Assembly (NCBI RefSeq): GCF_035825295.1
Contig: NZ_JAYMGI010000002.1
Span: forward strand, 2,148,001 to 2,212,000
Origin: Actinacidiphila sp. DG2A-62
GTDB taxonomy: Bacteria; Actinomycetota; Actinomycetes; Streptomycetales; Streptomycetaceae
Length of the DNA stretch: 64,000 bases
Direction of reading: 5' to 3'
Position 1 is the first letter of the stretch; each line of letters begins with the position of its first letter. The notes under the pieces are model-generated. The model saw only the letters and a program-made list of their open reading frames with translations. It ran no database searches and was not told the origin of the DNA. This document shows positions 41,801-52,244 of this stretch, piece after piece. Made by a program: the position numbers and the translations under genes.

Positions 41801-43714
41801 CCGTGCCGGGGCGGTGGTGGGCCAGTGGGCCGGTTTCTCGAGTTCGGTGAGGACGTCGGTGAGGGTGGCGCGGGGGCCGAGGAGGCCGGTGTCGATGGGC
41901 AGGCCGTCGCGGTAGGCGGTCCAGCCGGTGGTCGGCGTGGCGGTGAGGTGGAAGCGGTCGGCGGTGCGCCGGGCGAGGCCGGTGGCTCCGGAAGCGGGGC
42001 GGGGGTCGCCGTGGGCGCCGAGGACGTCCACGGTGTAGGGAGCCAGGAGGCGGCTGAGCTCCTGGGCCAGGGCGGTGCCGCGCGGTCCGTAAACGACCAG
42101 GCGGCGCGGGGGCGCGACGCCGTCGGCGGTGAGCCGGGCGGTGATCTGCTCGGCGAGTTCCGCGGTGGTGAACGTCTTGCCGCGGACGGTGTACGTGCCC
42201 TGCTCGTCGGGGGCGGCAAGGGCCAGCGCGCGGGCACCCGCGGGCAGCGGCTCCAGGCCCAGGGCGTCGGCGTATTCGGTGGTGTCACTGGGGAGGGCGT
42301 AGCCGGACGGGGTGGTCTTCCAGGCGAGCGCCGAGTGGGTGGCGGCCGGGGCCGCGCCGCCGAGCAGGCTGGGCCACATACCGGTGCGGAGGTATTGGAC
42401 GATGGCCAGCCCCAGTGCTTCCGCTTGTTGGTTGCTGGGCTGGGTGTCCTGGCCGTACCGCAGGTTGCGGGGCCGTTGATCGTAGGCCTGGTCAAGCTGC
42501 TGCATGGTGAACGTGACGTTCGGGAAATGCGCGGACAGCACGTCGTCCATCGCGGCACGAACCGGTTGGTACCAGAGGTCGTTGCCGCGGTCCACCTCGG
42601 CTCCGGCCGGCGCGGGCGGGTTGTCCGCGGCGGTGATGGCATCGACGTCGTAGGGGTCGTTGCCGGGTGGGGCTGGCAGGGCGGTGAGTTGGACGGTTGC
42701 GGTGGAGTCGAGGACGGTGCCGTGGGGTTCGTAGTCGAGATCGCCTGCCTGGTCGGGTCCGTTTTGGAGGTCGGCCCAGTGGATGCCGTGGTCGTAGGTG
42801 TAGTAGGCGGCGATGGCCCCGCTGGCGCGGGTGGGGTGGTGGAGGAGAACGAGGGCCATGCTGCCGGGGCCGGCCCGGTGGAGGGCGTCTTCGATGTCGA
42901 GCCACCCCACGCGGGTGGTGTCGGGAGCGCGCAGGAGCTGGTCGAGGACTTGCCGCGCGGGCACAGGTGCGCCGTCGAGGATGTCTGGGACGCGGATACC
43001 GTCGACATGAATGATGTCGGCGAGTCGGCTGAGCAGGTCGACGCTGAGATGACCCGGTTCTGTGCCCATGGGGTCGGGCTCGCCGGACAGCGGGGCGCTG
43101 GTGTCTTTGCACCAGCCGACCGTGGTGGTGAAGTCGTCGAGGGAGAGGACGGGACCTGCGAGGAGGTCGGAGCGCATGCGGTGCCAGACGACGATCGCAG
43201 CGATCTGTACGGGGTTGTGCCAGATCTTGGGGGAGTATTGCCATCCGCGGAGGTGGCGCTCCAGGGCGGTGCGGAGTTCAACGGCAGTGACGCCGCGAGG
43301 GGCGCGGGCAACCCCGGTGAGGGCATGGTCGAGGCTGCGCTGGTTGTCGAGGATCGCGGCGACAATGCCCCATTCGCCGGGGAAGGCGGATGTGACGCGG
43401 TCTTGATGGAGGTCGGAAGGCCCGATGGGCGACCAGCGTGCGACATGGTCGCCGCCGACGGCGTAGAGCAGGCCGATGGTCGTGCCGCCCTCACCGATGG
43501 TGTAGCTGCCCGCGGGCGTGCTGATCCGCAGGGTCAGGTCGTGCACCCGGGCAACCGCGGCGGCAATGACGCCATCACCGGGAAAACCGAAGATCTCAGG
43601 CTGGCGGAACCGGTCGATGACGTCCCGGCGCGCGAGGTCGAGCTGGCCGTCATCGCACAGGACGTCGACGACTCGCTCCCCGATCCATTCAGCGCGGGGA
43701 AGTTCGAGATCAGC
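35837..43714 (-). CDS. Giant toxin-like protein: OTU-like end, linker, module 1 and start of module 2
   Basis: About 2,625 codons; the literal stop is 35741 and the first usable start would be GTG 43546, but coding clearly begins upstream near 43714 (DLELPRAEWIGERVVDVL). In order: the second half of an OTU-like fold (VHDLTLRISTPAGSYTIGEG, GGDHVARWSP); a region patterned like the papain-like domains but lacking Cys/His (DIEDALHRAGPGSMALVLLH, IHWADLQNG); a Pro/Glu linker; repeat module 1 (about 41360-37340) with IETHGLPND and DVLLVVCYAAQGA; and the start of module 2 (about 36990). Module 1 carries a local tandem duplication of the DALLGDxxDxYDW block. Confidence 0.75.
39240..39470 (-). other. 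Caspase/CPD-like His-Cys domain, module 1
   Basis: His codon 39425-39427 in AVAIETHGLPND, and Cys codon 39281-39283 in QDVLLVVCYAAQGA, 48 residues later. The hydrophobic-x-HG and hydrophobic-x-C motifs at this spacing are the hallmark of clan CD proteases (caspase, CHAT, MARTX/TcdB cysteine protease domains). Confidence 0.55.
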
Positions 43715-45728
43715 CGGCCTGGTCTGCCTGCCGGACCACCAGATCAGCGACGATCTGGGCGGTGAGCCAGGGGCTGTCCCACAGCCGGCGATCGTCCCCC
43801 GGGCGGTTCAGGTCGTCCTGCAGGACAGCGATCACATACTGGTGGGCCTCCGGACCTGTCAGAGGCCGCCCGCCAGAGTCGGTCAGCACGGTCGCGGCGG
43901 CTACGGCATCGAGCAGACCACCGCCGTGATGGGCGAGGGGGAAAACGACGGGTCCATGGCCAGCCGAGACCTCGATATGCGGCGCGAACGGTGCAGAGGA
44001 GACCTCCGCGGCGCCCGCCGCACCCGACGAAACATCGGCCTCGGCAGACTCGGGAACCATTCCCCCAGGCCCCGCCCAATTGATGCCCCAGCCCTCTTTC
44101 CTCTTGCCGCGTGGCACCAAACGCATCCTCGCCCGCCTCAACGCCGCCGCCTCCAGCGGCCCTGCCACGCTTGCGGGTTTGGTGAGGTCGTGCAGCCGCC
44201 TCCTGATCTTGTTCTCCCAGTCCGGCGCTTCCTTCCTGCGCTGGGTCGGCATGCGCCCGGGTTCCGCCTGGGAAACGATCCGCCCGTCCCCCGAGCCGAA
44301 GAACAGAAGATCGATATGCCGCGCACGCTGTTCATCAAGCTCTGCATCAGTAGCCGCCGCCGGATTCTCCCGACGCAAACCCTCGGATTTGATGCCCCAG
44401 CCATTCCCGCGTGGCACCACAGGCATCCCCGCCCGCCTCAGCGCCTCCGCCTCCAGCTCCCCCGCCACGCTTGCGGGTTTGGTGAGGTGGTGCAGCCGCC
44501 TCCTGATCGCGTTCTCCCAGCCCGGCGCTTCCTTCCTGTGCTGGGTCGGCAGGACGCCGGGGTCCGCATGGGAAGCGATCCGCCCGTCCTCCGAGCCGAA
44601 GAACAAAAGATTGATATCCCGCGCACGCCTTGCATCAGTAACCGCCGCCGGAGTCTCCAAACCCTCGGATGTAATGCCCCAGCCATTCCCGCGTGGCACC
44701 ACAGGCAGCCCACACGCCTCCAGCGCCGCCGCCTCCAGCGGCCCCGCCACGTAATCGGGAGAGGTGAGCTGGTGCAGCCGCATCCTGGTCTTATCCTCCC
44801 AGGCCGGCGCACCCTTCCTGCTCCAGGTCGGCAGGACACCGGGGTCCGCACGGGAAGCGATCCGCCCGTCCTCCGAGCCGAAGAACAGAAGATTGATATG
44901 CCGCGCACGCTGTTCATCAAGCTCTGCATCAATAACCGCCGCCGGAGTCTCCAAACCCTCGGATGTAATGCCCCAGCCATTCCCGCGTGGCACCACAGGC
45001 AGCCCACACGCCTCCAGCGCCGCCGCCTCCAGCGGCCCCGCCACGCTTGCGGGTTGGGTGAGGTCATGCAGCCGCTTCCTGATCTCGTCCTCCCAGTGCG
45101 GCGCACCGTCCCTTCTACTGGCCGGCAGGACGCCGACTGTCGCGTGCGGGCCGGAGAACAGACGACTTATCCGCTCCGCATTTTGTACATCAGGAGATGC
45201 GTACTCCGGCTCCCAGTTCGGGTCGTCTGCTTCGAGGGCCGATGTGTCGTGCTGGTCGGTGACAGAGTGGTCGGTGCCGGCGAGCGCGGCGGTGTCCTGC
45301 GCCGATTCCGCCCGGCGCGAGCGGCGCGAGCCCCCGCCGGGCGCCCCGCCGTACAGCCCAGGCGGGGCCAGCAGATTCGCGATCGCCCGGACCTGCGCGG
45401 CGGTCCACGGCTGTCCCGGCTCCCCCCGAAGCGCGGGAGGCAACTGCCCATACAGCTCGGCCACCCTCGCCGCGGTCACCGACACCCCGGGCCGGTGCGC
45501 GTCGTGGTCCGCCCAGGCAGCATGCACCGCCGCCAGCAGACCCGCGTCCCAACCCGGACCCTCGCCGACCGAGGACTCCTCGGGCGCCGCCACCTCGATG
45601 GAGTCCCGCCCGTCCGACCACACCACGCGGCCGGGCGCCAGGTCGTCGACGGTCTGGGCGAGCACGTCCGCGCCCAGGCCGCGCAGCCGTTCTCCCGCAG
45701 ACAGGACCTCGTCCTGCCGCCCTCCGGC
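43710..45728 (-). CDS. Giant toxin-like protein: four-copy repeat and first half of OTU-like domain
   Basis: About 670 codons in the frame stopping at 43710. It holds four tandem copies of a 94-100-residue unit (consensus pieces LLFFGSEDGRIAS, WEDKIRRRLHDLT, GPLEAAALEACGLPVVPRGN and GWGITSEGLETPAA) at about 45170-44060, then an acidic linker and HGPVVFPLAHHGGGLLDAVA. The last motif resembles the catalytic N-terminus of OTU-type cysteine proteases (GDC-LxDAL), but the Cys is replaced by Gly. Sense continues past the stop in the next frame, so this stop is probably not a real end. Confidence 0.7.
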   Translation of the reverse strand, partial: AGGRQDEVLSAGERLRGLGADVLAQTVDDLAPGRVVWSDGRDSIEVAAPEESSVGEGPGWDAGLLAAVHAAWADHDAHRPGVSVTAARVAELYGQLPPALRGEPGQPWTAAQVRAIANLLAPPGLYGGAPGGGSRRSRRAESAQDTAALAGTDHSVTDQHDTSALEADDPNWEPEYASPDVQNAERISRLFSGPHATVGVLPASRRDGAPHWEDEIRKRLHDLTQPASVAGPLEAAALEACGLPVVPRGNGWGITSEGLETPAAVIDAELDEQRARHINLLFFGSEDGRIASRADPGVLPTWSRKGAPAWEDKTRMRLHQLTSPDYVAGPLEAAALEACGLPVVPRGNGWGITSEGLETPAAVTDARRARDINLLFFGSEDGRIASHADPGVLPTQHRKEAPGWENAIRRRLHHLTKPASVAGELEAEALRRAGMPVVPRGNGWGIKSEGLRRENPAAATDAELDEQRARHIDLLFFGSGDGRIVSQAEPGRMPTQRRKEAPDWENKIRRRLHDLTKPASVAGPLEAAALRRARMRLVPRGKRKEGWGINWAGPGGMVPESAEADVSSGAAGAAEVSSAPFAPHIEVSAGHGPVVFPLAHHGGGLLDAVAAATVLTDSGGRPLTGPEAHQYVIAVLQDDLNRPGDDRRLWDSPWLTAQIVADLVVRQADQAG
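44060..45170 (-). repeat. Four tandem ~282-309-bp coding repeats
   Basis: The ATGCCCC tag lies at 44083, 44392, 44674 and 44968, giving offsets of 309, 282 and 294 bp, all multiples of three. Two middle copies share long identical stretches, while the outer copies have diverged. Each encodes a 94-100-residue unit ending in a conserved GWGI block and containing a helix-turn-helix-like RRRLHDLTKPASVAG. Confidence 0.75.
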
Positions 45729-47240
45729 CTGTCCCTGCTGGCCTCGCGCTCCGGCCTGCGGGCGCCGACGCCTGCGGCGCCGGCCGGTGCACCGTACTCG
45801 TCGGTCACCGGGTGGTCGACGTGGGGCAGTTCGGGGTGCTCGGACTCGGTGACCCCCGCAGGCGCACCGTTGGAGCCGGCGTAGGTACGGCCGGTGCTCG
45901 TCACGACCAGGACCTGGGCCAGCGCGGCAGGCAGGTCGGGCGCCTCGGCGGTCGTCGCCACGGATCGCCCGTCCGACGGCTGCAGGTCGATCCACTGCAC
46001 CGGGCCCCGGGGCAGGCTGTGGGCGAGGAAGGCATGGCCCAGCTGGTTGGGGCGCTGCACCAGGATGAATGCCGTGGAGTTGGGCCCGGCCTCACGCAGC
46101 GCCTGCGTCACCTCTCCCCACGTGGACGGACGCGTCCACCCCTCGCCGGGTGCGATCCGGGCCCGCGAGCCCCTTCCGCCGAGAACCCTGTCGTCAGTGG
46201 TCCACGGGGGCGCGATGCCCTGCGGGAAGAAGTCGCGGCCGACCTCTTCGACCAGCGCGAGACACGAGTTGGGAGACAGCGTGCCGCCGCTGCGTGCGGC
46301 GACCCGGCGGACCGCGGCACGAAGCCGGCCGAGGAGCTGAGCCGACGTCAGCGACAGCCGGGGGCGGTCCGCCACCGCGCCGCGGACCTCGTCGGCACGC
46401 GTCGGTTCCGCGCCTCGCCCCATGCCGGCGACACCGGAGACCGGCTCGGCCTCCCACGCGAGGGCCCCGTTCTCCAGCGCCTCGTCGTCGATGTCGACTC
46501 CGAGGAACTCTCCCGTCACAGGCCGGCCCCGCTCGGGCGCGGCGTGTTCGGGCGGCGGCGCATAGCCCGCGCCCCCCGGGCCCTCCGGGGAGTCCGGGGG
46601 TGGGTCCCCGAGCACCTCGTCGTACCCGGGCAGCTCGTCGTACCCAGGCGGCTCCTCGTGCACGGTCGACGCCTCGTACCCGGGCGGCTCCTCGTGGTCC
46701 TCCACGTCCGAGTGGCCACTCGACGAACCGTCGTCCTGAACGGGCGGCTGGTCGACACGGCGCTGGGGACCGCCCGAACCGTCCGCACCGTACTCGTCGG
46801 TCACCGGGCGGTCGATCAGCGCGAGAGCGTCGGACGCGGACTCGGCCAGGGGCAGACCGACGGGGGCGGGGGCGCGGTCCGTTTGCTGCTCCGGCCGGCG
46901 ATCCGCGTCCGGCGGGCGTACCGCGTGCTGGGCCTCCTCGTAGCCCGGCGGATCGTGCGGCGGCACCTGGGACGGCGGCCGGGCATCCAGCCGACCGTCC
47001 AGTCGGCCGTCCAGTCGGCCGTCAGCCGCCGGCCTGGGCCGGGCGGCCAGCCGCCGGGCGATGTCGAACGCCTGCGCCGCGAGCGGGCCGGTGTGCAGAC
47101 GCTGCGGCAGACCGCTGTCGTAGTGGCCCAGGATGGTCTGCCGGTCCGCGGTGCCGGCGAGGCCCATCGCGGCCAGATCGTGCTCGACGGCGGCGACCAG
47201 GACGTCTTCGCCCTGCAGGTTGAGCGCCGGGGCCGGCCGC
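45729..47240 (-). CDS. Giant toxin-like protein: PPGY linker and second papain-like deamidase domain
   Basis: About 504 codons; the literal stop is 45476. A disordered linker holds DGRL tetrapeptide repeats (about 46985-47025) and four PPGY/PGY motifs (HDPPGYEEAQ, EEPPGYEAS, EEPPGYDELPGYDEV). A papain-like toxin domain follows with Cys in NSCLALVEEVGRDFFP (codon 46262-46264), STWGEVTQALREAGPNSTAF, His in NQLGHAFLAHSL (46034-46036) and Asp in VQWIDLQPSDGR (45986-45988). That Cys-His-Asp layout matches toxin glutamine deamidases (Tox-PL/Ptox). Here it is internal instead of C-terminal. Confidence 0.75.
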
Positions 47241-49406
47241 CGCCGGCGGCGGGAACGTCGCCGCCCGTATCGGCATCCCTCGGCGGTACGTGGAGACGAG
47301 GCAGTCCGTACCGGCTCCGCACCGTATTGTGCATGTCGACGGACCAGTGCCCGAGTCGGAAGAAGTCGGCCGCCAGGTCCGCCGGAGATGAGACGGCTGC
47401 GGCGAAGTGCGGCGCCTCCAGCCAGACGGCCTGCAGCCGGCGGCCGACGCTCCTCGGGATGTTGAGGTCCTGTCCGCGGAAGCCGGCGCCGCCCCTCGTC
47501 ACGTCACCGGCCTGGGTGTACGGCCCGCTGTCCAGGAGCAGATCGTCCACGAGCAGACCGTCCAGGAAGTCCCCGATCGTATCGGAGGTGCGACCAGTTC
47601 TGACGGGAAGCCGCCAGTCGAGCACGTCGGTGAACTCATCGCCCGCGTACCCGACCAGTGTGTCGGTGAGCTCCTGCCGTATCCGATCCCTCTCGTCCGC
47701 CAAGAACGCCCGGGCCACCGGACCGAGGCCGACCCGCACGGCGGCGAGCTCTTCGTGGAGGACCAGCGCGGCGAATGCGGCGGCTGTGCCCGGACCCGAC
47801 CCGCTCTGCACCGCACGGGCGGCAGCAGCGCTCTGGGAGTAGCCCAGCACCGCCGCGTCCCGCACCACATGCCAGTCTCCGTTGGTGCGGGCGGAACCCG
47901 GTCCCCGGTGGCTTTGGGCCCATTCCAGGAAGGAGTGCGCAACCCGGTCGGCGAAGTCGAGCGCGGCATGGCCGTCCGCAGCCTGCTGCGGGGTGTCTGC
48001 GGACGCGTCCAGGACCTGACGCATGAAGTCCGCGATCCCGCCGATCTGCACCGACTCGTGGAGGCTGACCGCCATCGTCCCCGTGCCCGACGGGTCCTGC
48101 CACACCGGCACGCCCGACGACGCGTCGGCCACCTGGTACCCGGCCGGCGCGGGGAAGATCGCCGCCAACCCCGCGTTGGGCGGTGCGGCGGCCAGCCTGG
48201 TCAGGACGTCCTCGAACGCCGCCATCACCTGCGCCCGGTCCACCCCGTCATGGGACCCGCCCGCCAGGGCAGAGGCAGGTTCCGAGATCACCTTCAGAAC
48301 ATGTGTCCCGCCAGAACCTTCGGCGCTGATGCGCAGGACACCGGGCAGTTCCACCAGCGTCCCGCCGTGCGCGACAGGAGCGTCCGGGGGCAGGAAGTAC
48401 CCGTCCAGGACCGCCTCCCAGCCACCCGCCGGGTCGAACCCGTCGGTTGCCCCGGTGGGCCTGAGCGGATACCGCATGAGCGGACGGTCCATCGTGTTCG
48501 TCGGATACGGATCGACCGCGCCGACCATGCGCCGGGGGGTGACCACCGTGTGCAACAGCGACTCGATCGCCCACTCCAGCCGGTCGACGGCGTTCGACCG
48601 CATGGCGTCCGACGGCTCGGCCGCGCGCCAGGCCGACACGGCGGCCAGCACCTGCCGCAGATCACCCTCGCCCGGCCACCGCGGCAGGCGCGCCACCGCG
48701 CGGTCGATCGCCCTCGTCTCAGCCGACCTGCGCCGCCCGGGGACACCTGACGACCGCCGCCAGCCCTGAACGACCTCACGCGCCACCCGGTCCGCGCGCT
48801 GCCCGACGAACTCCCGGGACAGATGACCGATGTAGGAGGGTGCCGCCATCAGCTCGAAGCCGTCCGGATCGCTGTAATCCGGCACAGGCGCCTGCGCCGC
48901 CTCGTAACCCTCGGTCGATGGCCGGACGCCCTGCCGCTCCGCCGTGTCCGGCACGGCGGGGGGCAGGGCCCGCAGGAAGGAGGCGCCGGGTGCCCTGACG
49001 GTCCGGGCGTCGTCGACGCCGTCGGCTTCGGGGAAGGTACCGATCTGGTGGGCTTGAGAGGTGCGCGGCAGGTAGAGGTAATCGACCCGGAAGAGCGGGA
49101 ATGCGATCGAACCGCCGAGGTGCTCATCGGTGACCGTGATGTGCACAGGCTGGCCGAGTGCGACGGCCACCGCGTCGGCGAAACTGAACAGTTCCTCCGG
49201 TAGGCGGGCGTGGGGATAGACCATCACGACCGGCTGGTCCGGCCTCCTGCCCAGTGCTTCCAGCAGGGCCGCGAACTCCGGCCCGGACGGCCAGAGGCCA
49301 CCCGACGCCCCGAAGACGTAGGGGATTCCCTGCGAGGTCGCCGTCCGGACGACGAAGGCATCGGAGCGGCCGAACCGGTCACGGACCGCCGCGAAGTCCG
49401 GCCGGC
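47241..49406 (-). CDS. Giant toxin-like protein: middle segment of unknown function
   Basis: About 722 codons in the frame that literally ends at 46816. It begins with the remainder of a repeated alpha/beta domain (PVVMVYPHARLPEELFSFAD, VHITVTDEHLGG). After a loop with SYIGHLSREFVGQRA comes a helical block (RAVARLPRWPGEGDLRQVLA), then a roughly 400-residue globular region (PLMRYPLRPTGATDGFDPA, VAHGGTLVELPGVLRIS, LNIPRSVGRRLQAVWLEAPH). That last region looks like an eff-chap-type or peptidase-like toxin domain, but I cannot name it. Composition and codon use match its neighbours. Confidence 0.65.
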
Positions 49407-52244
49407 CCCGCTGTCGGTCAGTTCGTGCACGTGGGAGGCGAACACCGCGCCGGCGCCGCCCGGTTCGGGAACGACGAGTATCCGGCCCAGCGGCCGGAGC
49501 CGGTCCAGGCCGGTCACACCGGCCGGGAGCTCCCAGCCCACGGACCCGGCGGAGACCGTCTCGGACTGGCCTGACGGCGGGGCGCCTTCCGCGGCGGCGG
49601 ACGCGTCGGCTGCCGCCGGCTCGGTGTCCTGGCCCGCCGCGTCCAGCGCACCGCGCTGCGGATCGGCCGGCCCGTCGGTGGCGTCCTGAAGCGTGTGCGG
49701 AGCGACCGGTTCGCTGGCCGCCGACCGCGCCGCGGCCTCGTCGGTCACGCGGCCCGAAGCCTCCGCCGAACCGGACTCCCGGGTTTCGGACCCGGCCTCG
49801 CCGGTTCGGGGACCGTCTTCGGCCTGCGGCACCTGTCCGGTGCCCGCGGCCCAGCCCAGGGCGGTCCCGCGCGGCGCCTCCGCTGCGAAGCTCCACATCA
49901 GGGGGGCCTCGGGGGTCCGCCAGGCCGGGACCAGCGACGCGCCGAGCGTGTCCAGCGCGGCGCCCAGATCCGGCCCCAGCGGGACGTCCCGCCCGCCCCG
50001 CCCGGCCCGCGTCCAGCCCCAGCGCGGGTCGGTGTCCACGGTCATGCCCCCCGCGGCGGACGCTTCCGGCGCACCCGCGGTGATCACGGAGGCAGAGAGC
50101 TGCACCGGGTGCCCGGACGGCGCGATCACCACCGCGTCCGGCGAGCCCAGCTCTTCCGCGACCCGGCTCCCGAACGACGGCGTCCTCGCCCCCCGCAGAC
50201 CGGCACGGCCCGCCTGGCCGGCCACCAGCACCACCGGCACCGGCGCGTCCCGCTCCCACGCGGTGTTCTCCTCGATCCAGCCGGCCACCTCCCGCGCGCC
50301 ACGCCACCGGCCGTCCAGATAGAACCTGTCGCCGCCTGCCCAGTACAGGCCCGGGACGAGCACGGCACGCTCGGCCCGCGGCAGCCTCGTCCACATACGC
50401 TGCCCGTCCGCATGGCCCGACTCCGTCTGCTGCCGGGCCGGCGCCGTACCGTCGGCCTGCGGCAACTCCGTCCAGGTGACCCGGTCGGTGAGAGTCAGGT
50501 CGGCCCGGCTCGGGAACCGCGTCACCGGGAGCGCCGAGGCCGCGGCGGTCTGCGCAACGGCGGACGGACCGGCGGACGGACCGGTGGAGGGGACGGCGGA
50601 CGGGACCGTCCCGAGGTCCTCGGTGGCCTGCCACCTGTGGCTCCACAGCACGGGGGTGTCCGGGGGCGCGGCGGCCGGGGTCAGCCGCACTCCGTGCCTC
50701 TCGAGCAGCGCGGCGCCCAGATCCGGCCCCAGCGGGACGTCCCGCCCCTCCGGCCCGGACTCCATCCAGCCCGTGGCCGGTCCTGTGCGCATGGTCACGG
50801 CACCCGGACCAGCGGCTTCCAGCGCACCCGCGGTGATCCCGGTGGCAGAGAGCTGCACCGGGTGCCCGTACGGCGCGATCACCACCGCGTCCGGCGAGCC
50901 CAGCGCCTGCGCGACCCGGCTCCCGAACGACGGCGTCCCCTCCGCTCGCAGAGCACCACGGCCCGCCAGCCCCGAGACCAGCACCACCGGCATCGGTACC
51001 GGCGCGTCCGGCTCCCATGCGGTGTTCCGCCGGATCCAGCGGGCCACACCCGCCGCGTCACGCCAACGACCGCCCACGAGGAAGGTGTCGTCAGCCGGCT
51101 GGTAGGGCCCCGGCAACAGCACGGCGCCCTCGGCCGAGGGTCCCGCGTGCCAGCCGTGGTTCGCGGTCGAGAACTCCTCGTCGCGCGGGAATCGCGGCCT
51201 GGCCATCACCGTCAGCCCGGCGCCGTGAGCGACGGCGGCCTGGGTGTCGGTGAGGTGGGCGAAGTCGCGGTAGGCGTCCAGCGCGTCCTGGCTCAGCCCA
51301 GGGGTGGCGATCGGATTAGCCCGCAGGGGGATCGGCGTGGACCCGAAGAGGGTGGCCAGCAGCTCGATGAGCGGGGCGGGTTCGGTCTCCCGCAGCCGGT
51401 CGGCGCCGTTGTTGCGCTGCTGGCCGGTGTAGGGGTCGCGGCCGTGGTTGGTGCCGAGATAGGCGTTGACGGACTGGGCGAAGTACTCCACGGCACTGCG
51501 CGAGGAGTAGTTGTCGGCGGGCCTGCGCGTGGAGTCGGCGAGCCTGCGCGTACCGTCGGGCCACTGCGCGTCCGGACCGGCGGCGCGCTTGGCGTCGTAC
51601 ACCGCGCGGATGAGGCCGCGTTGACCCTCCGTCAGGCCCCACTCGTAGATCATGTGCGCCAACTCGTGCGTGGCCGCGGAGTACCCGTCGGGGTAGTGCC
51701 CGCCGGGGCGGCCGACACCGGCGGTCTCGCCGACGAGGTTCTCCTCGGGGATGGCGACGAAGGCCTCCTGACCGGGATGGGTGGTCAGCCCGCGCAGGTC
51801 GTCGACGGGCCGGTCACCGCCGCTGTCGGGGTGCGCGGTGAGGTTCTGAAGGCCGGCGAACTCGGGCAGGTCCGTGACGCGCAGACCGCGTGGCACGACC
51901 ACCACCTGGACGCCGTTGTCGCTGAGCCGGCCCACCGTGGCAGGGTCCCGCAGCATCGGTCCGAGCAGCCGACTCGCTTCGACACGGGCGCTGGCGGGCT
52001 GCTCCACCTCATCGGGTATGCGGAGCCGGCTCTCGATGAACTCCGCGGCCTCCGGCAGCATTTCGGACCGGACCGCCCGGCCGGAAGAGGTCGGCTGCGG
52101 TACTCGGGACGGCCGTTCGCCCTCGTGCGCCATCGGTGGCGCGGCGTACGGCCCCCAGGCGTGCCCCGCTGCCTCAGCTGCCAGCTGCGCGTAGTCCGGC
52201 GGGGGTTGGATCTGCTGGAGATGCCGGTCCAGCTCGATCGTCAT
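49407..52244 (-). CDS. Lethal-factor-like metalloprotease domain plus two repeated alpha/beta domains
   Basis: About 945 codons; the literal stop is 49224. If a separate gene, it starts at ATG 52244, overlapping the preceding stop (ATGA); otherwise it continues the upstream reading. Residues ~55-265 form a zincin: VVVVPRGLRVTDLPEFAGL, then HELAH at 51654-51668 (ATHELAHMIYEW), and a downstream Glu in SAVEYFAQSVNAYLG, the arrangement of anthrax-lethal-factor-like (ATLF) peptidases. Two similar ~170-residue domains follow (about 51150-50630 and 50385-49880), sharing TPSFGSRVA, LGSPDAVVIAP and GHPVQLSA; a third, diverged copy follows. The zinc motif is intact, so catalysis is plausible. Confidence 0.75.
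51440..51980 (-). other. ATLF-like zinc metalloprotease domain
   Basis: HExxH is HELAH, encoded at 51654-51668, in the context GYSAATHELAHMIYEWGLT. A helix with the likely third ligand Glu (SAVEYFAQSVNAYLG) is encoded near 51460-51505. The spacing of about 55 residues and the YFAQ-like third-ligand helix fit anthrax lethal-factor-type zincins better than metzincins, which would show HExxHxxGxxH. Boundaries are approximate. Confidence 0.65.
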
